Assembly (NCBI GenBank): GCA_037951105.1
Contig: JBAMJV010003999.1
Span: 1 to 64,000, forward strand
DNA length: 64,000 bases
Direction: 5' to 3'
From: Echinarachnius parma
Taxonomy: Eukaryota; Echinodermata; Echinoidea; Clypeasteroida; Echinarachniidae
How positions within the stretch are numbered: position 1 is the stretch's first letter; each line of letters opens with the position of its first letter. Positions 52,700 to 63,611 of this stretch are shown here, piece by piece. A model generated the notes under the pieces. It was not told where the DNA came from and made no database searches. It saw nothing but the letters and a program-made list of their open reading frames with translations. The translations under genes and the position numbers were made by a program.

Positions 52700-53455
52700 C
52701 TTAATTAAATTATACCAAGCAATGCAAATCATTACTAACAAAACACAATCCAACCAAATTCATGGTTTTAATGTTCGTGCCAAATAGGGGATAGTTGATT
52801 TACGATATCTTTCTGTGTTACATTTAATTGTACACAATCCCGACATGTTTCGTAATTGTCTTGTACATGTACTAGCTTTGGTTGGAGGGAGTAAGTGCCT
52901 ATGTTTTAGAGATTGCAACATTTTTGTGCCAAAATTAATCAACAATGTGTTTCTACGTAAAGAGAGTGATGGTAGCTTACAAATAGACAACGCTACACTG
53001 TATGATGTGTAGTCTCTACCCAATATAATTCTGAGTGCTCGTTTTTTAACAAAATCAATTGCGTTGGTCTGAGCATCAGTAATTGAGGTATGCCAAACTG
53101 GACAGGCATACTCTAAAATGGGTCTAATGTAGCATGTATAGACGGTCACCATATCCGTAATAGGTGTTTTTGACCTCCTAAGAATACAGAGAGTATATAA
53201 TCTTCGGGATGCTTTAGAAACTATTTCTTGAACATGCAAGTTCCACTTCAAATCATTTTGAATTATGACTCCTAACAACTTAAAGTGAAAAACAACATTC
53301 AATGGAATTTCATTCAATGTTATATCAGTGCGTGGGTTCATCTGTCGGAGGAAATTTATACAGAGTAGGTTACATTTGGTAGGTTTAGGAAATACATCAT
53401 TTTGTTGGCACCAATATGAGATATTATCCAGACTATTTTGAAGAGTAGTAGGCTG
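52700..53455 (-). pseudogene. LINE-D: RT thumb/C-terminus (after the 7.3-kb insertion)
   Basis: The minus frame from 53455 reads PTTLQNSLDNISYWCQQND, then 53341-52760 with NPRTDITLNEIPLNVVFHFK, LLGVIIQNDLKWNLHVQEIV, RPILEYACPVWHTSI and VKKRALRIILGRDYTSYSVA, ending IPYLARTLKP. It joins in frame to the upstream RT half at 60736-61203 when the inserted element and one CTG are removed (RNQ-PTTLQN). The 3' UTR is short and merges with the fragment ending at 52690. Confidence 0.9.
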
Positions 53456-53800
53456 TGGCCATATTCATAAAAGCCCGATAGCCTATCTGTCAGCTAGGCC
53501 TTATCTCCTTGCCAAAATGCCACTTTGGACGATAACTAGCGGGGAACTCACAAAACTCGCTTGGGTGATCACCTTTGTTTTCACAAACCAGTGCACAACA
53601 CACACGTGCATGGATATGTATTTAGTAATGTGTGTAGATTTTGCACGCTGTCTATGCCCTTACCACATCGACCAATCAACGAGCGTCTAAGCCCTGTAAT
53701 ACAATAGCCATTTAAAATCTTCGTAGCGGGTTGCTAAATCGTAATTCAAGAAGCACTGCAAACCATACCGATAACAAGCTAACAACTCGGATGATCTAAT

Positions 53801-54170
53801 TTATTCATCGTGGCTGTCATGGTAACATTCCATCTGTTGCATGTTTGTTTGACATCGCATAAAAGCGCAGTTTACTCGAACGTGTGAATGAACGAATTGT
53901 TCCTTATTGTTCCAATCATAAAAGCGTCTTATTGAGTTTGTTATGTGTTCTACAACGTGATACAGTAAGGGGGGGGGGGGGGGGTAGTAGAACATAATTG
54001 TCTTATCTGGGGTAAATGGGGGGGGGGGGCGGTAACTTGTGTCCAAAACAAAAAGCTTGCTATAATTCCTAAATGTAAGGTTGTTACTGTAGATATTAGC
54101 GTGAGTAGGAATGATGTTTTTTTTCGGGGGGGGGGGGGGGAGGGATCACGCGTAAGCACATGTTTTCATA
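53801..54170. other. Poly-G tracts in the left arm of the 7.3-kb element
   Basis: Three G runs (about 53969-53983, 54019-54028 and 54126-54140) are spaced 50-110 bp apart. Proline-rich minus-strand frames here are shadows of these runs. Confidence 0.6.
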
Positions 54171-54870
54171 GCCACACTAATGAAGTAAAACCAAATACAT
54201 TTCCCTCCTCATTACGATCAAGCTCCGCCACGCTTATAATATGATAACATGACAAGGGAAACTATTCAATTGCAGTGAAAACAGAAACGAAATTGCATTA
54301 AATAGTATTATATAGATAGATTCATCAAAACAGAATTGAAATCACATAAAATCAATCCGAACTGCAAAAGTAAGCTAATATGTCACAACAAGGACAAATA
54401 AAGGCAAATTACTCTCCAGATAAAAAGATGTTATTACTGAAGTACAAGGATGCTAGGACAAACACGGAAAAGTATGTTACTTGGGGAACTATTTTGAACT
54501 AACATCACGCTATCATAAAAAACTCTAATATCCCTTATTCGAATTTTCTCCTTGCCATGTTCACGATCGCGCCACACGCATATACACACAAAAACCGGGC
54601 AGATTGTTACTTGCTAGCAATTTAGAGGTACATCAGAGTACCTCTAAATTTTTGGTCCAGTGTCGCTAAAATTTGTCCTATCTGGCTTTGGTGAATAAGA
54701 AAAAATTAGCTGGGTGTTAAGTCGTCATTCAACTTCACGCCTTTGTTGTAAGTCCAACAAAGCTCTATTCAGAACGTCCCGCATAAATAGATTTCAATGC
54801 ATTTAGTCGGCACCGCAGATATATTGTTGTAATTGTTCGCATTTCGACTAACAATGTCGTGTAATACCAA

Positions 54871-55033
54871 ATTCTACTTCGTATGGCCTAATGAATCGGA
54901 ATCAGGTAGGACGCACATCTGTTGCGGCCGAAATAGCACCACATTTTTGTAGACAATAGGTTTTCTATTGATATGCAAATGAGCTCTCGCTCCCCCGTGT
55001 ATATATACGCCGCGGTTTCGCGACAACGCCATT
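54871..55033 (+). repeat. DIRS-like left inverted terminal repeat
   Basis: Begins ATTCTACTTCGTATGGCCTA and ends GCGACAACGCCATT. It contains TGTATATATACGCCGCGG, a TATA-like stretch about 50 bp before the repeat ends, which may serve as the promoter. The inner boundary is set where similarity to the right repeat stops (GTAT here, CTTC there). Confidence 0.85.
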
Positions 55034-58000
55034 GTATATTTGTGTGTAGCCGAGTAGCACCGATTATTCTACACGCTCGTCTGGGCGAATCCTCGTACTT
55101 CAACTCAAGCATTTTCTACTACAAGCTAACTACGCCGGTTTGAAGTTTCTCTTTCACCGCATAGTTACCAGCACACCCTAATGCGCCGTCAGGCGACCGG
55201 GTGGATAGGCCTGTATGCCCCGCGAGGGGACCAGGTTTACTATCAGCTACCGCTCCCTATTGTGCCATCAGGCGGCCGGGGAGAGACGGCCAACCGCTAC
55301 CTGTATGCCCCGTCAGGGGACCAGGTGAGAATCTGTACGTCGAAATCGGCCATCGAATACACCCGCTGATGATGCCTGAATCTCCCGTCGCTGATGCCGG
55401 ATCTAACCGTCGCTGGGTGCTGGATTTACCCGCCACTGATGATAGGTCTGCCCGCTGCTGGAACCGGAGTACGGGGCCTTAGCCGATCGAGACGCCAGGA
55501 GCTTGGATGGAGATGGAGCCGACATGAGGGTTTTATCTACCTTGTTGTTATAAAGGCCAGCATATACACAGCTCCCTTTGAGGTAGAGCCATGAAGCCGC
55601 TTTGGGCCTCTTTCGATTGAGCCGGCTACTGTATTAGCCTAGGCTATATATTGGTATATGAGAAGCCATGGAATGGCTACTAGATGAGGGTTATCTGAGA
55701 TATATCCCGGCCTGAAATAAGGCGATGTTATATACATGTAGGTGGACTCGAATGGGCTCTTTCATTCGGTGTGATTTTTATCCCACACACCATAGTTATC
55801 GACCGAAAGGAATAATGGTATGTATTTGATGTTACATGATGTCACATGCCATGTTACAACCCCACTTGGTCGATGTGTGATCAGATGGTTCTATGAACCG
55901 GGGCCCATATCCACGGTATACTCGCGGCAAGTGGCCGCTGCAGTCGTGAGATGGAGACCGTTCGGTCGCTTCGATGCAACGATGAAGCGGAGTTTATACG
56001 GATAAGGAATGGTCGTGAATGATTATACTACATTATGGCCATTTGTGCCTGAATTGGAATTGGTTATTCTAGAACCGATTATGATACATAGTGCCTTATT
56101 TTATATACTGGCTATGCCCAACTTACACATTGTGGTGTAATGGATGAATTTTAGCACGGCCATGTACTAAATATTTACAGTTTGACGCATTTGCGCTGAC
56201 CATTTTATGGCTATAGTTCTGTCGACTTGTGTATATACCGTGAGATGCAGGGCGCTTCGATCACGGTGTCGACCTTTAGATGGGCACGTGCAGGATATCA
56301 GTTTTGCCCTATTTGCCGGGTGCCAGTGTTTTCGGTATTGGAAACTGAATTTTAGCCTACCCGTCAGCTTGGCTGTCGTGGTTTTAAAACAATATGACTA
56401 TACTGGCATGATTTACGTGCGGAAAGGTATCTGATTACCCGAACCTGAATTTTAGCCCAGCCGCCATCTTGATTATCATGTTTTCGTTTAAACATACTGT
56501 CATGGGAAATGCGGTATATGACCACCACAGATTGTTAAGGTGATTTGGTATGCGGTTCAGTATTCATTTTATGCACCATATCTAATTTGGTGCTGTCATC
56601 GTACCGTCGTTCAGCTTAAAGGGGCCCTGCAACCCAAATGCATGTTGACCTCTGTTCATCTGTATTAGTGTACACATTAAATATTTGTAAACGGTTTGAC
56701 CCAAATATGTTTTGTATATTTTTAAACATTTTATCATTTATTTGTCTTCATGTTGCTAAGCCCCACCTCCTAAAAAAACATCCGGAGCAAATTCTATTGT
56801 TGACCTGCAGTGACATCATTTGCAATCACTGGTCAGCTACCATGAGATTAACAAAAGATTAAAGTACAAAAAGAACATCCACAGATTAGGCTAATCACAA
56901 TAGCATCACACGGTTGAATAGAATACCAACTCACACAACTTCAATTACAATAGCTGTTGCTATGTCTGAAGAAAAGCACTGTCTAAGCTATTGCATGGAG
57001 GTATGCAGGGCATGCTTTTGTGTGGATGTTCTTCTTGTACTTTCATCTTTTGTTAATCTCATGGTAGCTGACCAGTGATTGACAAATTATGTCACTGCAG
57101 GTCAACAATAGAATTTGCTCTGGAGGGTTTTTTAGGAGGTGGGGCTTAGCAACATGAAGACAAATAAATGATAAAATGTTTAAAATTATACAAAACATAT
57201 TTGGGTCAAACCGTTTACAAATATTGAATGTGTACACTAATACAGATGAACAGAGGGTCAACATGTATTTGGGTTGCAGGGCCCCTTTAACGACGCTCCA
57301 TCTTTTGATTAGTCATTTGTCGACATGTCGACCATTTCAAGGAGCCTTTATTTGGGCGGATCGTGGTATGTCCACGCGGATTATGACGGGTCATTTGTTT
57401 GGCTTGAAGACGGATAATTTTACTCGTCTAAATTGTAAGAGGAATTACAATACAAGGGCGTTTGGCTGTGAGCCAATGCCCCGCCCTGGGCGCGGGTCAG
57501 TCTATTGCTCGCTTTTTGGCGCACGTAGCCATGGATACTTGCTATTGAATGTTATCAATGGTGCGCCTCTTTAATAGTATGAATGCAAAAGCTCCCGGCC
57601 CGGTATGTGCGGTCTTTATGTTCGTGCAGTTGTATTATGTGAAGGTGTACAGTTTTATCTCCGGTCATCCGTGCCTAGTTTCACGATATGAGTACAGGGA
57701 TCCTCCCCTTATATCGTACGATGTAAATTGTTCTCATGTCTTAGTCGAATTACACAATATTCTTATGCCTTTTGACTTTGCCAGAATTAGGCAAGCCATT
57801 GTCAAGGGTAAACCGGACGTTTTTCATTACCAAACAATGCAAAGCAGAGCTGACTGAGTGGTTCCGGAAAGGATACCTCTGTGAAGACAGTGCGGCTGAG
57901 AGCTCATGTTCTAGTGCCAAGACATTATGGTGGACCCGTCTGGCTTAACCTTATGAAGCGGTGGCGTGCTAAGCACAACACATTCCACCGCATTTGTCTT

Positions 58001-60071
58001 AAAGTTGTCGCATTCCAGGTCAGTTCATCAGGCGAGAGGATTATCCCCATACCACTCCTTTTATTCGTGTTGCTTCGCCCTGTTATGTGTTCCGATTTGA
58101 AAGGATGTATATCCGAGTAGGTGGATATTTTAGCTTGAGAACACAGCATTATTTGTTCTGCATGACAACAGTATCGTTCATTTCTATAGCAATACAAAGT
58201 GGACATGATGAACAATGTTCAAGGTGTGAACATACTTTGTTGCCCCTATATCATAGGTTGCGACAACTGACAGTCGAATCTGAACAATGCGTTCTGTTTA
58301 GGCACGGTAATGCCGACACGTATCTGTATTGACGGTTGCGTGCTATCGTCCCGCTATAATGGATTGAGTGTTGCAGTATTTTATTCGTACTAACGTTGAC
58401 GGAGATTAGGCAGTCGTTCATACTAATCTATTTGCGGAACTAGATTATTTGCCGTGATCTATTGATTGGCGTTTTTGACGCCAGGTGATCGATCTATTAT
58501 ATATATAGTATATGGCATTATCGTGATTCAATGCCCTAGTCGTTACGCCTACGTAATTTGTTTGGGGCGTGTTTATATCGGAACTAGCGCCTTATGATCC
58601 ATTCTTTAGAAGCACTACTGCACAATCATGTGTCAATGTCCGTTTCAGCATTGGTCAGTCGTACGTGCGGACAGAAGCTGGTTTGAATACTTTTCGAATT
58701 GTTTTTGCAAAGGAAGCGTATACATTCGGTTTCCTTGGCATGGTTGACGCATTACACGTGACAGGTGTAGCTTTCAGATACTTGTTTATCTCGGGGTTAC
58801 TTCAATGTCTTACGTTAGTTTGTTTTGAGTGATCGCTGGGCTTGTTCCGGGTCGGATGGCACAGATGTATTGATTATATCACTCTTGTTTAGGACCGCTT
58901 TAACGGTCGTGTGTACCTTTATATAAGGTACTTTAGAAGCAACACACTTGGAATAACCTCCAGTGGCTTTCGTTGTTGCTGTTTTTTTTTTCGAAATTGG
59001 TAATTTCGGACCGCCGGTGCGACTTTCATGTTGGGCGCCGGTATGTTAGCATCATATGCATTTTAATTTAAGCCCCATCGTTATGCGTCAGCATAGGCCA
59101 TCAGCATGTTCAGTAGGTTGATGGCATAACTTTTATTGCCACAACGTTTGGATCCAATTGCAGCATGGTAGAACGGCGCCAATCTGGTCGCCTTGATAGT
59201 CAACGATACGTTTGTTATCGTGCCGCCCTATTGTGTGGCGAACACTTTGTGATATTGCGTTCATTTGTAATATGTAAATAAGTATTATACTATACGTGTT
59301 GGGTCAATGGCATTATTGTCTTATCCCGTTCATGACTGGTTCCGTATACTCGGGCTAGGGTCGTCGGAGAATATAGATGTATAAAGTGGATTGATCAATC
59401 CTTACGGACAGGCGGAGAAACCGCCTGAAAGAGCTTTCGCTGAAAGGGCCATCCAAACGTTAAGTGTTGATTGTCACTATGATGGTACGGATAAAATCAT
59501 TATAATGCAGGATAACACTGCTTTTCTCACATAAATAATGTATGGATTCCGTGTGCAATGGCACTGCATGTTCCGTTGGGATCGTGAACATTCGGAATTG
59601 TTGAATCATACTGTCTTTTTCCTTGTTATTTGGTACACCGTACTTAATCTCGTAGTTTTATATTTGAGTTTAGACTCTCCCTCACTCTCGACTTCAGTGA
59701 GTGATAACAACCAGAGGAAGAGAATATGTTGGCTCAATTTAGATGATACAGCTTTTTTGATTTGGATTTCTAGCTCCTTATTCCGGGGATCGTATTATTC
59801 GATCCCGAGATTACTGTACAGGTATGCAGGATCACGCGGACACATGCACGCGTCGCGTTTGTCCGTTCGTGGAATATGTTTACGCGGACATCATGACTGT
59901 ATTAGTAAGGAAATAATGCAAGCTATAATATTATTGATGTACCTGTATTCTTACGGGCACTGATTTAGAATGGATTTTATTTGGCCGTCCGCGCCGCGTG
60001 ACTTGTCTATCGGGCACGACAATTCTGGCTAGTACTGTCGTGCGTAGTATTAGCTCCCCAACTCTGGCTTT
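55034..60071 (+). other. Body of the DIRS-like element, no recognisable gene
   Basis: Five kilobases of mixed-composition DNA. The longest open frames are about 100-140 codons (for example 59538-59963, which is hydrophobic in its middle, HTVFFLVIWYTVLNLVVLYL). None shows RT, RNase H or recombinase blocks. The first 350 bp contain direct repeats (GTATGCCCCG, GGGGACCAGGT). A TTAA-type fold-back MITE is inserted at 56620-57286. Either the body is a strongly decayed DIRS coding region or the element is non-autonomous. Confidence 0.55.
56620..57286. mobile_element. TTAA-type fold-back MITE (667 bp)
   Basis: TTAA at 56616-56619 and 57287-57290 flanks ends AGGGGCCCTGCAACCCAAAT and its perfect complement. 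The two ~290-bp arms (to about 56905, from about 57000) are almost exact reverse complements with a ~100-bp loop. The two mirrored open frames in the arms are the same sequence read twice. Arm identity suggests a recent insertion. Confidence 0.92.
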
Positions 60072-60205
60072 GAAGGTCCTACCTGATTCCGATTCATTAG
60101 GCCATACGAAGTAGAATCGGAAAATTAAACGAGATTTAAATGAAATTTAGATTGAAGTTTAATTATGATTCTACGAAGTATAGGCCTAATATGAGGAATC
60201 AGGTA
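60072..60205 (+). repeat. DIRS-like internal complementary region (ICR)
   Basis: CCTACCTGATTCCGATTCAT (complement of the left extremity) runs through GAAGTAGAATCGGAAAATTA into the complement of the right extremity, ending GAGGAATCAGGTA. The join has a single shared trinucleotide (ATT on the other strand). Position just inside the right terminal repeat matches DIRS elements. Confidence 0.82.
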
Positions 60206-60354
60206 CCCGCCCTACTATCCGTCGGATTGACTGGGGTGTAAAGCTTATCGAAGATTCTTTACACTTTCAGTGCCAGGGATTCGTATACTCTATCACGTCT
60301 GTGGCGTTATAAGACCCGTACCCTTGTGGAGTTGGGCGAGCCTTTTCTTTGAAG

Positions 60355-60570
60355 AATGGCGTTGTCGCGAAACCGCGGCGTATATATACACGGGGGAGCG
60401 AGAGCTCATTTGCATATCAATAGAAAACCTATTGTCTACAAAAATGTGGTGCTATTTCGGCCGCAACAGATGTGCGTCCTACCTGATTCCTCATATTAGG
60501 CCTATACTTCGTAGAATCATAATTAAACTTCAATCTAAATTTCATTTAAATCTCGTTTAATTTTCCGATT
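60355..60570 (-). repeat. DIRS-like right inverted terminal repeat
   Basis: From AATGGCGTTGTCGCGAAACC to TTTAATTTTCCGATT. Its last ~60 bp are not in the left repeat but are duplicated, complemented, in the ICR. Confidence 0.85.
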
Positions 60571-60735
60571 ATTGTGGAATTTAGACAGATGGGTTGTCAT
60601 GCTAGGCCAGGCCTTGACTACGATAGTGAATTTAGCCTATCGGCCTTTTGTGAATACCAGTTAAGCCTAGCGGACATCGAAATCGTAATTTGATCAACCA
60701 ACTAGCTTATCGGGGTTTTATGAATATGGCCACTG

Positions 60736-61240
60736 GTTTCGTTTAATTACTTCTCCAAGCGTCAAATCGTCAACATATTTCCATCTATGTTCAGATTCAT
60801 CCGCTGCATCATTAACAAGTACCAACAATAAAATTGGGCCTAGTTTAGTGCCTTGTGGCACTCCACATGTTGTTTGCAACAAGGGTGAGTTGTTGCCACC
60901 AATTTTAGTACACTGAGTTATATTACTGAGTAAACTACAAATGATTGGAATAATGAATCTTCTGACACCCAAATCAATCAGTTTCTTAATTACAATATTG
61001 TGGTTTACCCGGTCGAACGTTTTAGTAAAATCTATAGTGGTTAAGTATGCATAGTGCCCAGGTTTGTCAAGACCATGCATCACAAAATTAAAAAGATCAA
61101 CCAAGTAATGTGTAGTCGAAGATCCTTTCACATTTCCAAATTGCTTATTATCAACATATTCAACAATGTCATCAACTACCCATTTTGCAATGAATGATTC
61201 CAATACTCTCGCAAATATTGGGGTGAGAGAGATGGGTCAC
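60736..61240 (-). pseudogene. LINE-D: RT palm (before the 7.3-kb insertion)
   Basis: The minus frame reads VESFIAKWVVDDIVEYVD, FGNVKGSSTTHYLVDLFNFV, TTIDFTKTFDRVNHNIVI, TCGVPQGTKLGPILLLVLVN and the catalytic HRWKYVDDLTL, then GEVIKRNQ, where the inserted element begins. There is one break with the upstream frame near 61237 (FDQL, stop). The YVDD and GTKLGPI features match LINE-A, so LINE-A and LINE-D are the same clade. Confidence 0.92.
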
Positions 61241-62700
61241 AATTGATCAAAGGAGTTAATGTTATTTTCCTTCGGGACGGGGGTGATTGCTGCTGTTTTC
61301 CAAATATCAGGGAAAATCCGATCGTAGATGCATTTATTAAAAATGCAAGTTAATGGTTCAGCTAATTCGAATGCAAATTCTTTAATTAACCTGACAGGCA
61401 AATCGTTTTGATGGCCAGATTTATTGGCATTTAAATTCTTCAAAACTTTGAGTACTTTGCCAAAATAAATGGTTGGTGGTGTTTCTGCAGGCAAGTATGC
61501 AGGTAACAGTGTGTAATCCAACGGGGGAAGTTGAGAACAAATGTTTGCAAAATGGGTGTTGATGGTAGTTGCAATAGTAATAGGATCATCTACTGCCCCT
61601 GGAATTTCTACACGTTTAGAGTTCAATTTACACACCTTCTTTATGTACTTATGCCATTGAGCGGGTTGACTTGATTTGAGATTACGTACAGATGCATTAA
61701 AGTACCTAGTTTTTGCATTAATTATTTCCTTTTGAACAGAGTCTCTTAATTTCTTCCAATTTTGTGGGTCAATGAGTTTCCTTTTATATGCCTTATCTCG
61801 CTGTTTCATGAGAGTTTTAATTTTATGATTCATCCAAGGTTCGTCGTTACTAGATAAGAGTGATCTAGTGAGTGGAAAGGCCTTCTTAAATTCCATATGA
61901 AAGTCTTTATTAAAACATTGAACAATATCATTGAGTTCATCCCCACTAAGAATATTGCTCCAATCTTGTTGTGTGATCCACTGCCCGAACGCTCGAACCG
62001 CAGAATCGCGGTATGGGCGGCAGAGTATGGGTTTTTTCAAGCAGGGAAGAGCGTGTAAAGGTTTTAACAAAATTGATGAGTGGTCACTTGAGCCCAAAGG
62101 TGCCAAACATTGTGGTGGGTGAAACAAATCAGGATAGTTTACAAAAATCTTATCAAGAGTTGCATTTCCGCGTGTATGGAACTGAATCATTTGTGTAAGC
62201 ATCAAATTTTGGTCAAAATTATTCGTCGGAAGATAATTAAAGTCGCCAAGAAGGACAATGAGGGAAGAGCAATCGTGAGCTCTAATATCGTCAACTGTAT
62301 GGTGAATGTGTTCCACAAGGTTTTGGCTGTATGGAGCACCTGGAGGGTAGTATACCACCCCGACATAAACTCTTGGTATACTGCTTCTGCTTTTTTCAAG
62401 ATTTATTTTTAACCACAAGCATTCAAACTGACAATGGTGGTTCTGCAGACTTTCTGTAGTGAGGTTACCTCTTGTGTAGATGGCGACTCCCCCACCGCGT
62501 TGATCAATTCTATTTTTATTATGCATGGTGTAACCGGAGATCACTGCACCATGTTGGCTGATATCCGTCAACCACGTTTCCGTGATTGCAGCAATATCAA
62601 CCTTGTTGTGATTGAAGCTCAGCTCTGCTTCATCTACTTTGTTGTTTAGAGAGCGGGCATTTGCGAGGAACAGGCTCGGTAGAAGCAATACTTTAGGGAT
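61237..62700 (-). pseudogene. LINE-D: APE-type endonuclease and EN-RT linker
   Basis: A long minus-strand frame: LLPSLFLANARSLNNKVDEA, KVDIAAITETWLTDISQHGA, RIDQRGGGVAIYTRGN, VYVGVVYYPP, LIVLLGDFNYLPTNNFD, LDKIFVNYPDLFHPPQ, LAPLGSSDHSSILLK, then the linker DEPWMNHKIKTLMKQRDKAY and RT start LIKEFAFELAEPLTCIFNKC. All expected APE blocks (N, E, D-x-N, SDH) are present without a stop over more than 450 residues. The single break is a stop at the RT boundary (61237). Confidence 0.92.
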
Positions 62701-63040
62701 AAGACGCCGCGGAGTCGTTGGAACCGAAGCCCCAGGGGTGATGCGCTGTGGCGTCACTGGAACCGAAGTCCCAGGGGTGATGTGCGGTGTCGTCGCTGGA
62801 ACCAAAGCCCCAGGGGTGATGCGCTGTGGCGTCGCTGGAACCGAAGTCCCAGGGGTGATGTGCTGTGGCGTCGCTGGAACCGAAGCTCCAGGGGTGATGT
62901 GATGTGGCGTCCGCTGGATTCGAAGCCCCAGGGGTGATGCGCTGTGGCGTCGCTGGAACCGAAGTGATGTGCTGTGGCGTCGCTGGAACCGAAGCCCCAG
63001 GGGTGATGCGCTGTGGCGTCGCTGGAACCGAGGTGTTCAA
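62700..63040 (-). repeat. 39-bp coding minisatellite (ITPGASVPATPQR repeats) in LINE-D
   Basis: About eight 39-bp units in the LINE-D protein encode ITPGASVPATPQR-like 13-residue repeats, a flexible Pro/Thr/Ser-rich linker between the N-terminal segment and the endonuclease. The last few remain in frame with the EN frame (to 62805). A shift separates the rest (62693-63040 frame). Two units are shortened (near 62960 and 62920). Confidence 0.88.
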
Positions 63041-63317
63041 TAATGAAGGAAGGTTCCATCTATTAATTTTGACAGTTACTAAATTGCGGGGTTCAATATG
63101 GATCTCACATGCAGGATAAATGGGCTTTCTTTATACAGTCCGATGCACTTCAATATTGCGCTGTTTCCTTCTTTCCCCTCTACAACCTCTGCATTTAGCG
63201 TTTTTTCCATTTATACCAAGATCAATTAAAAGTCTCCAAGTAATACTGGGTAACCGTTAATGAACAGGTACCCTGTGACGCAATTGGTAAAGTTCATGAA
63301 CAGAGTATTTAGTCCGG
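63041..63317 (-). other. LINE-D linker between N-terminal frame and minisatellite
   Basis: Probably the decayed coding link of LINE-D. Frames are broken, with only short readings such as HACEIHIEPRNLVTVKI. Confidence 0.4.
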
Positions 63318-63611
63318 TCATAATACAGAGTTTGGGGTTACTAAATTAGACTGATTTTCATGATTCTTATTTATAGGCGGGCCAGGGTTCGGATGCACAT
63401 CCCCACTGCTAAGTAATTCAGGGTTAAAACAGGCACAAGAGTTATTATAGTAAGAAATACCTGATTTTAAAAATCCTTTCCTTTTGAGGAACGGTCCTTT
63501 CAATTGCGTAACAAAATCACTTTCACTTTGTGTGTGTAGCTCCAGTGCATGAGTGTCAATTGTGTATGCATACACACACAGCAACAGAAGAAAGATAACT
63601 TGGGTTTCCAT
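63318..63611 (-). CDS. LINE-D N-terminus: signal-peptide-like segment plus 2A-like motif
   Basis: This 97-residue minus-strand frame opens METQVIFLLLLCVYAYTIDT, a classic signal-peptide-like hydrophobic start. Basic residues (FLKRKGFLK) follow, then ELLSSGDVHPNPGP (residues 66-78, motif at 63378-63404). GDVxxNPGP matches the ribosome-skipping 2A consensus D-V/I-E-x-N-P-G-P except that His replaces Glu. 2A-like motifs are known at the N-terminus of APE-type LINEs in sea urchin and other animals. The Met chosen is the first in frame. The frame ends about 280 bp before the minisatellite, so a shift or stop separates it from the rest of ORF2. Confidence 0.78.
   Translation of the reverse strand: METQVIFLLLLCVYAYTIDTHALELHTQSESDFVTQLKGPFLKRKGFLKSGISYYNNSCACFNPELLSSGDVHPNPGPPINKNHENQSNLVTPNSVL

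Larger units (their letters stand above)
54871..60570. mobile_element. DIRS-like element (5.7 kb) with inverted termini and internal complementary region
   Basis: The left inverted terminal repeat (ITR, 54871-55033) and the right one (60355-60570) share about 120 bp of near-perfect complement (GGACGCACATCTGTTGCGGC through GCGACAACGCCATT). The right ITR has an extra outer ~60 bp. At 60072-60205 a third segment is exactly the complement of the left extremity (54871-54914) joined to the complement of the right extremity (60481-60570), i.e. an ICR. Both ends are ATT, and the ICR holds the joined ends with one shared ATT. There is no flanking duplication. This is the DIRS-type arrangement. The ~5-kb body shows no RT, methyltransferase or tyrosine-recombinase motif that I can recognise. 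Confidence 0.78.
53456..60732. mobile_element. 7.28-kb TIR element with 3-bp TSD, inserted in LINE-D
   Basis: The ends are TGGCCATATTCATAAAAGCC and (reverse complement) TGGCCATATTCATAAAACCC, followed by imperfect matches (CGATA.GC). CTG flanks both ends (53453-53455, 60733-60735). Excision of the element plus one CTG restores the LINE-D RT frame. Subterminal words related to TAGCCTATCGG recur near both ends. A 3-bp duplication fits several superfamilies (CACTA, Harbinger, Academ, Zator); the ends match none that I can name surely. Without the DIRS-like insert it would be about 1.6 kb and noncoding. Confidence 0.87.

Noticed and set aside
57176-58332. Runs of 80-130-codon ORFs in the DIRS-like body as a viral or retroelement protein
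   Set aside because: No catalytic motif could be identified in any frame, and part of it overlaps the fold-back MITE. Reported as unassigned.
53456-60732. Interpreting the 7.3-kb TIR element as a Polinton/Maverick
   Set aside because: Maverick elements are larger with long TIRs and 6-bp TSDs and encode polymerase B and integrase. None of this is present; TIRs here are short and the TSD is 3 bp.
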